Origin: Owenia fusiformis
Taxonomy: Eukaryota; Annelida; Polychaeta; Sabellida; Oweniidae
Direction of reading: 5' to 3'
DNA length: 64,000 bases
Assembly (NCBI GenBank): GCA_903813345.2
Contig: CAIIXF020000009.1
Span: forward strand, 23,959,759 to 24,023,758
Part shown: positions 47,110 through 59,858 of the stretch, piece by piece
Layout of the letters: each line of letters opens with the position of its first letter
Position numbering within the stretch: the stretch's first letter is position 1
The notes under the pieces: generated by a model
Told to the model about the DNA's origin: nothing
The model's input: only the letters and a program-made list of their open reading frames with translations
Databases searched by the model: none
Position numbers and translations under genes: made by a program

Positions 47110-50100
47110 CCATGTTAAAACATGGTATGTACATAGTCAAACGTGACATACATATAGTAAATCCTGGTTTAATACCAGTGCTTGCGGCTGACCAACCATT
47201 GTTTGCTTCCCTGAAAACCATTCAATAGTTATACCCTGATACACATGGGGAAGATAAATACTTGATCATGTTTGGAGGTCTCCATATAGAAATGGCATTC
47301 CAGAAAGTGATTGGTGATTGGCTGACAGGCAGCGGTTGGGTAAATGTAATTGCTCAGTCAAATACAGCATCAGTTGGTACTGCAGAGTCCTTCCTAAAGG
47401 AAAGCCATATAACCAAGACTCGAAGAGCACATCAAATTACGTTGGCAGCACTCCACATCCTAATGAAGAAAGCTTTCAACATATACCTAGTTGCTGCCGA
47501 ACTCAGTGATGTAGCCCCCCTATCCTTTGAAGAATGGAAAAGGGAAGGGGAAGACAATTCCCCCCATTTCAAATACTGGGCTATAACACAGCGCCTTGAA
47601 ATGCTGCTTATGATCATTGTTAGATCCCTGAGAGAGGCAGATTTTAAACTCTACATATCTGTTTTGACCAAGATGATGCCCTGGTTTTTTGCATTAGATC
47701 ATACACACTATTCTAGATGGCTCCCAATACACCTGAGGGACATGGTCCAATTGGAGACAACTCACCCTGACCTGTATCAGCGTTTCAATGAAGGTCTCTT
47801 TACAGTTCAGAAGACATCCAGGTCATTCTCAACCATCCCTATAGACCAGGCCCATGAGCAAATAATGCTCTGATTAAGGGTTCTGGTGGGGTTATAGGAA
47901 TAACAGAGAATCCTACTGCACTGAAACGATGGATGATAGCTGGTCCTGCAATATCCCAGATCATCAAAGAGTTTGAAGAAGTCTCAAGTATAGGAGACAT
48001 GAAAGCCAATGAAGACTTTAGCCACCACAAGCAAAAACAGCAAGCATCCAACAGAAATTTAGAGATGATGTATTTGCTGTTGTGACTACTACTGATAAAC
48101 TAGGCAATCCATTCCTTGTGTCAGTTGAAGATGTATTTACTATTGACACAAAGGATGTTATATGTATCAGTAAGTGACACCATCAGAAGTATAGAAGAAA
48201 TTGGCAACCAAAGCTTCACTAAGTATACAACTGAACGTCTTGTGGAGAGAACTGAACCATTGGATACACCCATAAAACACCACAAGATCGCAATGTTTAG
48301 CAGCAAAATACGCAAAAGAACAAATCAGAAATCTCATATCAAGAAAATGAGAAATGACTGTGATTTATTCTCCAAATTATACATCACATGCCAGACAAGA
48401 AACATTGATCTTGATGACTTTCTCATGCATGAGAACCAGGAGTATCCACCTTCACTGGCAAAGTATGGTGTCCTCAGAAATGGTGACAAATCAGAGCTAC
48501 TTGACTGCATGGAGGATATTGTCCTAAGGGCAAAAGATAGGCCTGCTGTTGTACACCTTCTAAAACTAACTACAGCAAAGACATTTGAGGATTATGCCAC
48601 TGATGTTTTCCTTCCCTACATCCAAGGTCTGCAGCAACATGTTGATCGCCTCGATATATCTTTGGGACGAGTACCTGACAAGGAGCCTGAAGACGATGAC
48701 GACACAAGTGTGGGAAGGGTGACAGGACAACCTATCTTGGTAACACTGTGCCCAGAACTGGCTGTTTTACTTCAGAGATGACTCCAACAAGCAAGAGTTG
48801 TTTGGTATTTTAGCCTACAAACTATCAAGTCTTCCATTAGATGCATATAAACAGATTGTGACCACCATTGGTGAGAAGGTGATTTGCAATCCTGCAATTA
48901 GTGATACAAATGACTTGGAGCCATGTTCTCATGAAGAAGCAGATACCAAAATGTTTGTCCACATTGCCCTTATGGCTAGAAGAGGGTTTGCCAGAATACT
49001 TATCAGAAGCAATGATACTGATATAGTTGTCCTTGCTGTAGCTGCCTCTGCCCAACTCTGTATTAGCATATGGGTTGCATTTGGAACTGGGAAAAACTAT
49101 AGGTATTTGGCTGCTCATGAGATGGCAAGAGCTCTTGGACCTACCAAATCTGAATGTCTCCCTGTTTTCCATGCATTTACTGGGTGTGATAGCACATCGT
49201 CATTTTTTGGCCATGTAAAAAATAATGTTGGACAGTATGGAATAAATATCCAGAAGTATCAGAAGCATTCCTCGCTTTAAAACAAAACCCACATCACATA
49301 GCAGAAGAAGCTCTATTTCTATTGGAAAGTTTCACAACCATTGTGAATTATTGTGTTTTATGGATTATGGCAACGGCTTTTTTGAATGGATGTTCACCGT
49401 TTCAAATGCCTATGGACTTGGAGACTGGATTTTATCTATCCCACATCATTTGAGACTGAATGCTCTATCTTGTATGAGTACTTGTATGTACAACTATTTT
49501 GGATGTTATGAGTATTGGCTATCAATTTCAAATTTTTTCTTTAAAATGTATTGTAATGACTTCAGTATGAATGAAATGTCCCTTGGTGTTCTGGTTTTGG
49601 AATGTGATATCGGTTCTTGAATGGTGGGGAAAGGGGGTATTATACATTGTTTTTTTTCACGTTAGATCATGGTTTTGGGAGATATGGGGTTTGTTTTTCT
49701 TGACTGGTTTGCACTTAGAGTTTGCTTTTTCTTGCCGAGTTCCATTACAACTTTTGGTCCTTTCCCTTTGGCACTTGTGCTTAGATATTTGTCATTGTTC
49801 TCTATGACAGGACAAGTTCAACAACTGATATTAACTCAACCAGAAAATATATTTTCACCAAAAAGGGAAGACAGATTGACAAGATACCTCCGACTAAGGC
49901 AGCTTTGGAGCAGCATATTAGGAGATAGGCCTTCACAGGAGGGATTGTTTGAGGCCAAATACTGGATCCTCGCCCAAGTGGTGTCCAGGATTATTTTAAG
50001 TTTGGCTCGGAGGAGGATGATGGTGATCACGTGATTCCACTTTTTGGTCTACTCTTCAGCAAACGTCAATAGCATGCAGAGAACTCATAAAGTGTCAATG

Positions 50101-50197
50101 CAGCAAGGGGTGTCGTCCTTAGTATTGTTCATGTAAAAAAGCTGGCTGGGCAAAATGCACAGACCTTTGTAAGTGCAGTAGGCTTTGCACTTATTAG
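47110..50197 (+). pseudogene. Decayed gene for a PIN/FEN-like uncharacterised repetitive protein
   Basis: A single ancestral reading can be followed through several frames. It runs from 47110 (after an acceptor-like TCTCTAG) to a stop at 50197. Segments in order: an N-terminal part (FGGLHIEMA, GSGW, HQITLAALH, FFALDH-YSRW, IPIDQAHEQ; 47262-47873); TENPTALKRWMIAGPA (47.9 kb); LGNPF...DTKDV (48.1 kb); PPSLAKYG, LLKLTTAKTFEDYA (48.5 kb); the acidic core SHEEADTKM, RSNDTDIVVLA, PVFHAFTGCDSTS (48.9-49.2 kb); PPTKAALEQHI (49.9 kb); and a Cys-rich tail (CQCSKGC...CSCKK...CKCSRLC, 50.1 kb). Breaks: TAG near 47217, frameshifts near 47863, 48110, 48165, 48660 and 49220, further stops, and about 450 bp of unmatched DNA at 49360-49800. 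I recognise the motif order from many predicted coral, mollusc and sea-anemone proteins of unknown role. The nuclease reading is inference from the conserved acidic residues. Confidence 0.75.
49360..49800. other. Unmatched insert or intron inside the pseudogene
   Basis: The coding-like reading stops after FTTIVNYC near 49350 and resumes at VLYDRTSS near 49797-49820. The 440 bp between have no resemblance to the family. TCTCTATGACAG near the right edge could be an acceptor, but no good donor is seen at the left, so an insertion is more likely than an intron. Confidence 0.5.
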
Positions 50198-50698
50198 TGA
50201 GAGTAACAATAAAGGACAAAATATTTGAGATTTGAGAAAGATGGTGATCAAAAATGTAAAACATAGACAATTTATCAAACATAAACTGTGACAATTTATC
50301 AAACATAAATTGCCCCATCATTGAAATTTTCGCATTGTAGCACCATCTAACTGGTATTGTAACAATAACCCCCTTATTTTGGATATGTGGCTGAATATTC
50401 TCTTATACAAGTTGTTTAGTAGAAGTAAGATATCTTATTATCCAATATTATGTAAGTACTCAGTCTTTGGTTAACAATTTTTGATGAATAACAATATATG
50501 TTATTTATGAATTTAATAGTACAGGTCATAATACTGAACCTTGTTTTACGCCGTTTTACATTTGAAACTCAAGTTAAATGTCAGTTCATCAAAAAAGATT
50601 CATTTCAAAGCCACTTCTTGAGGTTTCTATGCAGTTTTCATTAATATGTTAGAGGATTTTGAGATTTTAATAGAAATCGGCAAAATCACAAACAGACT

Positions 50699-50871
50699 GG
50701 CGGCCATTTTGAATTTTTTCCAAAACGAGGCTCCGAATCACTTGCTGCCTCGAGCCATTTTTTTTCAATTACAATCAGCTACACTTGTACCAATTTTGGT
50801 GCTTCTATCATAAAAAGAATTATTGGGAGGGTTTTTCAAGTGATTCAGCCTAACTATTTACAGCAAAATAT
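50699..50871 (-). repeat. Right terminal inverted repeat of the candidate transposon
   Basis: It is the reverse-complement partner of 46629-46792. It runs from GGCGGCCATTTTG inward to TTCAGCCTAACTATTTAC at the outer end. Confidence 0.8.
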
Positions 50872-53800
50872 GTCCGTAACAATATTACCCCTTGCGTAGG
50901 TTAATATTGCAAATATTCTAATATTCCTTTCAAAATTTTGTGCAATTTTATGCCATACCATCAATGAGATTGCCGGGTATACCATATTAGTCGAGAAATA
51001 TAAAACAGTTATGCAGTTTTATCATTTTTTAGATAGAGAATGATTAAATGATACCATGTTGGAATTTTTTCCTACGGAAAGCATCTGCAATCCATTTATG
51101 ACAGTCATTGCAATGCAAATACCGAACATTGCCTAACACTGCCCTAATCTGATTGAACATCTCAGACACGATATTTAACTCATAATCATCAAAGTTAGCG
51201 GAATGGTTTTTGAAGGAAATGGTTTTTAAAAGTAAATGTCTGGGAAAGTAGAGAAGATGATAGGGAATCTAGAAGACACTCGGAAGATTGAGGGTGTAGT
51301 AGTCTGTAATATGCACAAGTTGTATTCTGTGACATGTCTTTTACTTATCTGGACTTCAACTGAGGACATTGTGTCGCAACAATGATTTTACGTAATGATC
51401 TTAAGCAAACATACACATACATGTTATGCTCTGTCTGTGTTAATGAATGTAATATCTAATGGTCTTTAAGACCTAGGTTAAAACTAAGAACGTAAGACAT
51501 TTTTCAAGATTATACCATTGGTTTTGCTAATCCTTTGGTGTGGTGGTTATTCTCTAGATATCTACGGCTATTCTATTCTAACAAAAATGATATTGTATTT
51601 GACTGATGTGTTTTCTGCCATGATAGCTCACCTTGCTTCATAAATTACACATGCAGATCAAAGGAGATCTTACACTTGAAAAAAATCAATCATCATCCAT
51701 ACATCTTTTATATCGGTGAAACAAAAATACGATTGTAACGTCATATTAGGTATGGTTAATATTAGTAATAAGTCTTGTTTAACTCTAACTACTTTCCTGA
51801 CAAGAATGGTTAATATCAGGGCTATAGAGCAACTTCCTGTTACAGGGGGTGAATAAGACACAGGCATCTGATTGGCTGAGAACTAGTTACGCATGACATA
51901 TATGGTTTCAAAATATGGTTTAAAAATGAATTCCTGTAACAAAATAGAAAATATTGTTTGTGACATAATTTAAAGCAGATTTCTTCAAAATGTTCTTATT
52001 GCCATTATAACCAAAACTTGTAATAAAAGTTTGGCATTATATAAACTACATGTATTCCATATTGGCTCTTTAAGCTCTTGCAACTTTTTTTGCGATTCAT
52101 ACATACTAAACTATTAATGTGATGCGGACATGTACTGCGGCCTTATTTGATTTCAATGGCTTCTGTGGTTTCAATTGACCTTGACCTCTATACTGACCAT
52201 GACCTTTGTAACCATCCATCAATACATTATACAATGTATTAAATTTAATACATTGCTTATATAATAAAGTTGACTTGTAGACCTTTCTAATATTTCTACA
52301 AGTGGTCTCTCTGAATATAGAATTACAATGAGAGGTACGATTGTTAGGTTCACTTTAATAATAAACTGTAGGTTTGTATTACACCATTTCTTGCAAGGTT
52401 TATATGACAATGTGAATGAAATCATTTTGTACTGTCAGCTGGTTATTTCAAGAACTGCGCTTGAATTAATGACAACAGAATACTTGATGTCAACAATTGA
52501 CCTAACATTCAATGAAGATATATATTCCTATAATCTTAGGATAATGGATTGCTTATACACAAATAAACCTCAATAATTTTAAATTAAATTAAATGAGTGA
52601 TATTTTAGAGGTAAATTAATTTTCCAAAGTCAATTTATGTGAGAAGGTAGTAGTTGTAGTATTAGTATTAGTAGCAGAATCGTTAGTTCATAAAAATCCT
52701 TGGTGGAACAGGATAGATCTGTTGTAATAACAACAACCTTCTTCACAAAAATTAATTTGTAATGAAACAAAAAGATGTGATAAGTAACAGAATATTCGAC
52801 CTCAGAAATTTTACTTTTAGCTGCATTTGAATATAATCGGGATTAACTTTATGTATTATGATAACCATGTCTTTTAATTGTACTATTTGAGGTTAATTAC
52901 CTATATCTACGCCACACCTATCAAGTCATATGTGACATTATATTTTAGATTAAATTTGTTTTTGTATTATATTGTATTTTAGATTAAAAATTGAAAAAAT
53001 ATTGTATCGGCATATTATCAGCCACGATTCCTCTCTTTGCTTCATAAGGATTCCCGATGGAGAAAATATTAGAGAATGTAAGAATTCCTATGAATCTGCC
53101 ATGGTTGATTAATGGTAGTTGCTTTATTATGGCAATTACAGCCTACTTTACCTTATTGAGCCACTCTAGGGCATTGTTGTATAGCATTGTCTCCCTCTCT
53201 TTAAAGCAATCAAATCACAGCATAACATATTAGCCACAAATCTACAACTATCGTGGCATGTCTTTAAATGATTTGGCGGATTTGTAAGAGATTAGGATGA
53301 CCAGTTTGCTAATAAATCATCCCCGTTTAAGAGATGGAAAGAATTCTCTATTACAGATTTATTTATGATATAATTATTCTGGACATATAATGATGAAACT
53401 TTAGTCAATGTTATCTAGTCAAGCTATTTTTTCATGATTTACATTAGTTTTAATATAGTGCATTTAACGGTATGTGCTTAATTGTAGTGCATATTTCGTA
53501 ATCTATCTCGGAAATTTCTCATGTAAGGGACTTGTCAATTTCATTTTTTACAACATGGTTCATTGGTTTTATATCTCATTTCTGGTAAGGATTTCTATTT
53601 ATTATATGGCATTTAATATTATAATGGTCCAACTGAAGTTTTTGCTAACAAATTCTACCATCTGATCGGAATGTTTTTTATTAATCTTTAGATTTAATGA
53701 AATTATTGCGGGCTTTCACCGTTATATGCTTTTCACCATTTATCAGTCTAGCATCTATGTCAGTGTCAGTATAGTAGCTAAAATGGGTTTACTATATCTC

Positions 53801-56800
53801 TCATGACAAGCATATACCTGCCATGACAAGCATAAAACATATTAACAATCATCAAATTAATATATAGGAAAATGGTAGAAATGCTTAATTTTAATTATGA
53901 AAAATCCAACGCTTGTTATATCAGATCTTGCTGATATCTGAAATTCCTCTCTCTAGTTACGCTATCAAATCAAATCATAAAAAATGATTTTCCGAGTTCT
54001 CCATCAAGTTTAGTCATTAATGACTTTCCGATGTCAGATCTTTGGGTTTGAAGCCCATTGGCAGCCATGCATAAAACAATGGCGGAAATTTAAATTAAAT
54101 CACTGTTTGGAAATGGAAATGGAATTGTAAGGAGAAATGATTCTACTTGATGTTGATTGATAAGTTATTCGTTGTACTTAATCATTGAATAAGCATCCTG
54201 TTGTACGATTTGTTTCTAACTGGAGACACCCTCCCAATACTTCTTCTAGATCTTTGATATCCAGTTATTTGAAAAAAATTCAATATTTTACTGTATATTG
54301 TATGTGTTGCATACATTTGAGGTACATACGAAAATTAGGAAATCTGATTTTGGTTTTGTGCTAATAATCCTATATTTTCTATGGTAAGCTATGTCAAACT
54401 GTACATTAATCATGACCTTTTCTGAATCAAAGGGAAGAACACATGCATGTAGAATGGCACTTTTCAAGGCAAAAGACTGATTAAAAATCAATGAAAAATC
54501 TAGGTAACGAGATACTTGAAGGGTAGGTCTTGCTGATCGATTTCTTCTAAAACTACAGTCTAATTATGTGTTTATATTTTCGCTTATAAAAACTGATTTG
54601 TGTTGCACAGTGAATTGAAATCCGGCTATAACAATATTGTCAAATATCAATATCCCATTATGAGTCATTACCTCCTTATAATTATTGTATATATTGATGG
54701 ACATACCTTTTCCATGATATTGTTATAGAAATACCCATCATATACAAATTTATACAGGACAGTATCACATTACAAGTAGCCAATTGTTTTTATAATTTTT
54801 TCAACAGTGAATTTTGGTATCATAATAACGTCACCATCAGAAGTGTTGACGTATTGTTATAGTCTCCAACTTTTTTGTAGACCGTGTTTGGCAATCAGTG
54901 TTTGGGTCAGCATCTGAAGTAAATGGTGACTTTTTGCATGTTAAAATGCTTTTTTAGTTTGTCTACCAAGCAAAAGCACCATGCTATGCATATAGATAAG
55001 CAAATAGGACAAAATGAGGTTTTATGACTTTTTTGTAGGACTCGCAAGACAGCAAATCTTTCAGTTTATACATAGAGAATTTGGTTTTTAAGTACAACCC
55101 TACACAGGTCTGATTTGTGGTCAATATTAATAGCAGGAAGACCAATTTTGTTACTAGAATTGTGCAAAACTGAAGTGTAAAAATAAAATCTGTTTTACAC
55201 CATGCTAGATATTTTCCATCACATATGGATGTTCTTGCAAAAAATATCAATCAAATTTTTTACCGAGTTGCATTATAATCTATTTAAAACACGGAACAGA
55301 CCAATTTTATTTTGACATAATGCAGGATGAACATTTTGATGTTTGGATGGGATAAATAAAGGGGTGCAATATTCACAAAGATTTAAAGGGATGTTAAAGG
55401 TGTTTGAAATTGTAGGTGTTTAATGGTGTTTGTAGGTGAGAGGGTTATATCAACCATATGGACGTATCCCTGAAACAGAATAACAGAAGCCACTTGTGAT
55501 TCTTTTTTATTCCTCATATACTGTACTTTATAAGAGTAGAATTAATTCATCCAAACAGACAATTCCCCACTTATTTTTTTTAATTGGAAAATGTGTTTTG
55601 ATTGATTTATGATTTGAACTAATATTATAAATATGTAAGGATGAAATAATGCTTTAGAGGAGATTGACATATGGGCTGCAGATATTGGCACCATTTGGTT
55701 GCAGTGACACTTTGCAACATATTTCAACCTTGTTGCTTTTTGTTGCCATAATGATTACATCACATGTTGCCATAGCAACCTGATTTGTATGCATAGAAGC
55801 ATAAAGTAAATTATATTTACCTGAACATTCAATATTCTTTGAAGAAAATGCCAGTTTTGATTAAAATGAACGAACCATCGTAATTTATGATTCTTCATTG
55901 GTTGAACAGGTCTATTTAATAAATAATCCTGGTGGCATTGATAAAGCGTAATAAGGAAGGGAGATGCTTTTAATAATACCTACCTTTTGTTTTGTTTTTG
56001 CGATTGCACTTGACGACAAACCTTTCAATATTAAATATACATCAGACAATTTGAATCCATAGACTTGAGCTACTTTTATTAGAAAGTTTTAGTTTACAAG
56101 TGTGTGTTACAAATCAATGATCTTTTAAATCATTTTGACCTTTTAAGTGTTTTAACTGTGTTTACCTTGCAAAGAGTTGAACATATGTTTTTTATGAAAT
56201 ATCCAGTGTAAGTAGCTGGGAACAAGTGCAAAAACTGGTTTTGTGTTTGGCATTGATTTTTCTATACTCTTTGGAGGCCTCAGTATAATGTACTTGGAGA
56301 GCCCCAGAGAAGTCTATTGGTTCGATAATTATTTTGAACATGAATATGAAACATGAGAAAGTATAATGAAGATATGCTAACTAAAATTAATGTTGGATAA
56401 ATGAGTTTTAGTGAAGCGATTGAAAGAGTATATTGAAAGATTATATTTGTAATGGTTTGTTTATAAAAAATACATTTTTGAAGGGGCCTTTCAGGGATAT
56501 ACCATTTGTTACACCTTTTCATTGGAGTTTTCATCAGAGAAAATACGGAAACAATACTAATATATTTAATGGCATCTTTGAAAGGAACCAAGTTCATTAC
56601 TTGTGGCTATTGTATTTTAAGCTGTATTACCAGCTATTATGAGGTGTAAGTTTAGTGTGTGGTATATATGAAGGTGAATAGTCTAAGACATTATTGAATA
56701 TATCAATAATATAATTTATTGTACTCAATGTCATTCTAACCCATTCGTTCCTATTATTTTAAAGCTAATTATGGCCTATCATCTCTTTTTAACACTTTTC

Positions 56801-56905
56801 AAACCCAGATAAGGTTTCTGTACTTTTTGTTTGTACTTGTTTTTAACAATGATTATCCGATAATTTGACATTAGATTTCTCTTTGTTTAGAAATGCATCA
56901 TAATT
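50872..56905. other. Non-coding stretch of the presumed TCF/LEF intron
   Basis: No exon is recognised. The only repeat noted is copy C of the 'TGTTCGGC' family at 54832-54950. Open frames such as 52328-52576 and 56280-56597 are A/T-driven and unsupported. Confidence 0.4.
54832..54950 (+). repeat. Dispersed 'TGTTCGGC' repeat, copy C
   Basis: GTCACCATCAGAAGTG, GACGTATTGTTATAGTC, TTTTTTGTAGACCGTGTTTGGC and AAATGGTGACTTTTTGCATGTTA-like blocks align with copies A and B in the same order. Confidence 0.6.
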
Positions 56906-57025
56906 GTGATATGCCACTCAAGTTACATTTGTGATATGCCACTCAAGTTACATTTGTGATATGCCACTCAAATTACATTCGTGATATGCCACTGAAATTA
57001 CATCTGTGATATGTCACTCAAGGGG
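56906..57025 (+). repeat. 25-bp minisatellite, five units
   Basis: GTGATATGCCACTCAAGTTACATTT repeats with starts at 56906, 56931, 56956, 56981 and 57006. Units 1-2 are identical; later ones carry single changes. Confidence 0.92.
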
Positions 57026-59717
57026 AAATAATCCATTGCGTCTTAGTAAATATTTGATATTATGCATAAATTACTGTAATATTTATAAAGAAAAGAAATG
57101 AAGTTCAAACTTAATAAGTTTTTTTATCATTAAATACAACTATGTTAGATTATTCTCTGAATATAGTATTTCATTTTTTTTACTTTCAATGTTGTTGACT
57201 CAACAATAAGTTCTTCTTTTACTTTGTTCTCCAGGTGAAAAATACTAGAAGTGGTGAAATTTTTTCTATCAGAAGGGTTTAGCTGAAAGGCTGGATTGCA
57301 CAGTGTTAAATAATTATTTCCTCCTGATAAGAAAATAGTTTTCTTTCCCATGGTTAAAAACAGAAGGTAAAAGATACAACAAAGTAGAAAGTAGTGGCAA
57401 AATGTACGCTGAGCTTCTGGGGTCAGAGATCAGTCCAAGTGAGATGAATCAGAAGGCGATTTCATGGTCGCAAATGTGAAGTTGGAATCTGTGGCTGAAA
57501 AGCTTTTATAGGTTGTCAACCAAATTGAAAAAGCATGTACAATATAACGCTAGTAATTAAAAGATTATGTTTCCTTCAAAAATTCGCTCTTTTTCTAATT
57601 TTGACGATGGGATTTGCGGAAATGTTATGAATTCTATATGAAGTAAATTAATCTGTCTTGCTGGTTATTTGAGAGAAATCCATCTCGCCATGTAATAATT
57701 ACTTTTTAATCTACTGGTATTTAATAAAGTTTGATATCATAAGAAAGATGAGGGTTACATAATAGAGATTATGACTTAAAAACCGGAAGTAGCTTAAGTA
57801 TCGAAACGGTACCCACATAATATCAATGTTCGTGATTAGGTGAGTTACTTTTACCTTTTTTTCCTTTAAAGCTAAATTCTTATTGATCTACATAGACAGA
57901 TAAAATAACTGTAATAACATAAATACCGATGATTAATATCAACTTGCGAGTGTCACGGGTTCCAAATTGGGGGTACCCGCCACAAGTTTATCGCCATCTT
58001 AGTATTTCAATTACACAAAGCCCTTTCATGTTGCCTGCAAAACATTGGAGAGCTATCAGGGATTGATAAACGCACTTTGAAGTGTCACTGGTACCCAACG
58101 AGGGGGCTCCATACTGCGCTTTTTCTCCTTTTTTTAAATCAACTTGAATTTTATTATTAATTCAATGTCAGATTAACACTGGAATCATTTCACGATTATA
58201 TCGAAGTGAAAGCTTTAATTAAAATGTTTTTGTGATGTAAAGATAAATGCAAATTTCATTGAACCATGTGTGACATCGGTCTGTAATAATGTTTTAATCA
58301 AGAATAAATGCAGTTCTATGGCCTTGGATGTTGTATTAGGCTTACATGTAAGGCTTCCCCTTTATTGTTGTCTTGCTATTAAGGGATATGATACTGTGAA
58401 CTTTGTTCCTATTGTTTTACTTTATATTTATAAATTCTTATAAGGTCAAATGATTGTTGTTAAAACATGTCAAACTAACATATTATGGAATTAGTAATAT
58501 TACTAATAGTTTGAATGTTATGACTGATCTTAAATGGTAACATTTGAAAATATGATACAAATGTGACAGATATGAACGTAACAGTTACTTTTTATGAAAG
58601 TACATTTATACTTATTCCACTGGTCATTTCGTAATTCTCGAACATCATCCTGCAATATGTAATTTATTTGAGTATCAAATAATCATATTTTTGGCATTTC
58701 CCATATCATTATTTAATTAAGGTATCATTTTATATATTTATATTCTAATTTACTCTGACATATTTGACTCCATATGTTTTAGTTAACTTTTGTTTCAAGA
58801 GGTTTGTGTCATGATGGGGGTTTCATATGGATTAATTATAAAAAAAATGCTAAACCCTTAGGCGGCCCTAAGATATCAATAAAAAGCTAGGGAGGTGAAT
58901 TGTATAGCATGTGTACAGTGAATTGGTACTGCCACTCAATGGTGAAAGTATATCACTTGCGGATATCAGGATATCATTCATTATCCCTATTCCTTGGCCT
59001 ATCAAAATTCTTACTGGCCTTTAACATGTCTTGATTAATTTTTGTTGAACAATCTGAAAAATATCCCCATACTGTATATTCCTTTCATTTTGAGATTATA
59101 GATTTTTGGAGTATGATAGTGAAGCTTATAAATAAAGCTTTATTTAGTAAGTCATCAAAGATTATATTTCATGTTTAAGGACGTATAGATTTTTAGATTT
59201 GGCTTGGTTAAGTACAATTTAGCTCAATTGGCCATTGTCCTTATGGAGGTTGACCCATAAAGTGTGATTTGTTTATATTTCATATTATAGTAAGATTAAG
59301 AATATATTGAATCTGGATTCATAAATGTCCCTTTCTTGTACAGTATAGTTTTTTTATGATCTATATGTTGAATTTCAGATTTTTTTCGATTTCTTAATGG
59401 ACTATGGGGTCTATTATAGATCAGGTATGCTATTTCATCTTTACTATACTAAAATATAAAAATGACCCATTCTTGTGGGTGTATGTCAGTTTCCCTTCGG
59501 CTGGTTGTATCAAGTGTCAGTGTTGTTCTTTTCAAGGATCTTCAGAAAATATGGATACCAAAGTACATTATACTAAGGGGCTAATTCGCCTAACTGTAAC
59601 CTTACAAAGCCTCTTATTTACTATAGTCTTGAAAACTCTGTCTCAAGTTAGCTTACGTTTCAGTAAATGTGCAGAAAAGGCCTCTGTTCTGAGGATGGTA
59701 CAAGGTAGGTTATTTAC
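57026..59717. other. Non-coding stretch of the presumed intron
   Basis: No exon, RNA gene or element copy is supported here. A pair of CGGTAC-CCAC and CTGGTACCCAACG words near 57810 and 58088 is not enough to define a repeat. Confidence 0.4.
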
Positions 59718-59858
59718 CTGTTGGCCAATGCCTCTATGGGGGCCTGACAGCTTGATATAGGCAATGTCAGACCAGTCATAAAACTCGCCACATCTCATCA
59801 AATTGATTCTGTTAAACATGGCATTCTCATTAATCTGCAGGATGTACATGTTTCTAAA
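59718..59858 (-). CDS. Candidate 141-nt coding exon of unknown gene, minus strand
   Basis: On the minus strand an exact 47-codon segment lies between an acceptor-like AAAAAAATCAG and a good donor CAG/GTAAATAA, so both ends are in phase 0. The peptide reads FRNMYILQINENAMFNR at its start and contains LMRCGEFYDWSDIAYIK and GPHRGIGQQ. Its composition is balanced and unlike translations of the surrounding A/T-rich DNA. The acceptor has a poor pyrimidine tract, the main weakness. I do not recognise the family and find no partner exon nearby. If real it belongs to a gene on the opposite strand to TCF/LEF. Confidence 0.38.

Larger units (their letters stand above)
46629..50871 (+). mobile_element. 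Candidate DNA transposon with about 160-bp TIRs around a nuclease-like pseudogene
   Basis: The left TIR (about 46629-46792) and the right TIR (about 50699-50871) are reverse complements over about 160 bp. Long near-identical blocks include TTCTTTTTATGATAGAAGC, CACCAAAATTGGTACAAGTG and CTCGAGGCAGCAAGTGAT. An 8-10 bp indel lies near the outer part (CACCTTACGATAA against CACTTGAAAAACCCTCCCAATAA). The outermost bases and target duplication are not resolved; TTAA occurs near both outer edges. The enclosed 3.9 kb holds one decayed gene (47110-50197) and no recognised classical transposase. The size fits an autonomous or formerly autonomous element. Confidence 0.7.

Noticed and set aside
59404-59760. 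118-codon plus-strand frame
   Set aside because: No domain, and the antisense segment 59718-59858 gives a better exon model with splice sites at both ends.
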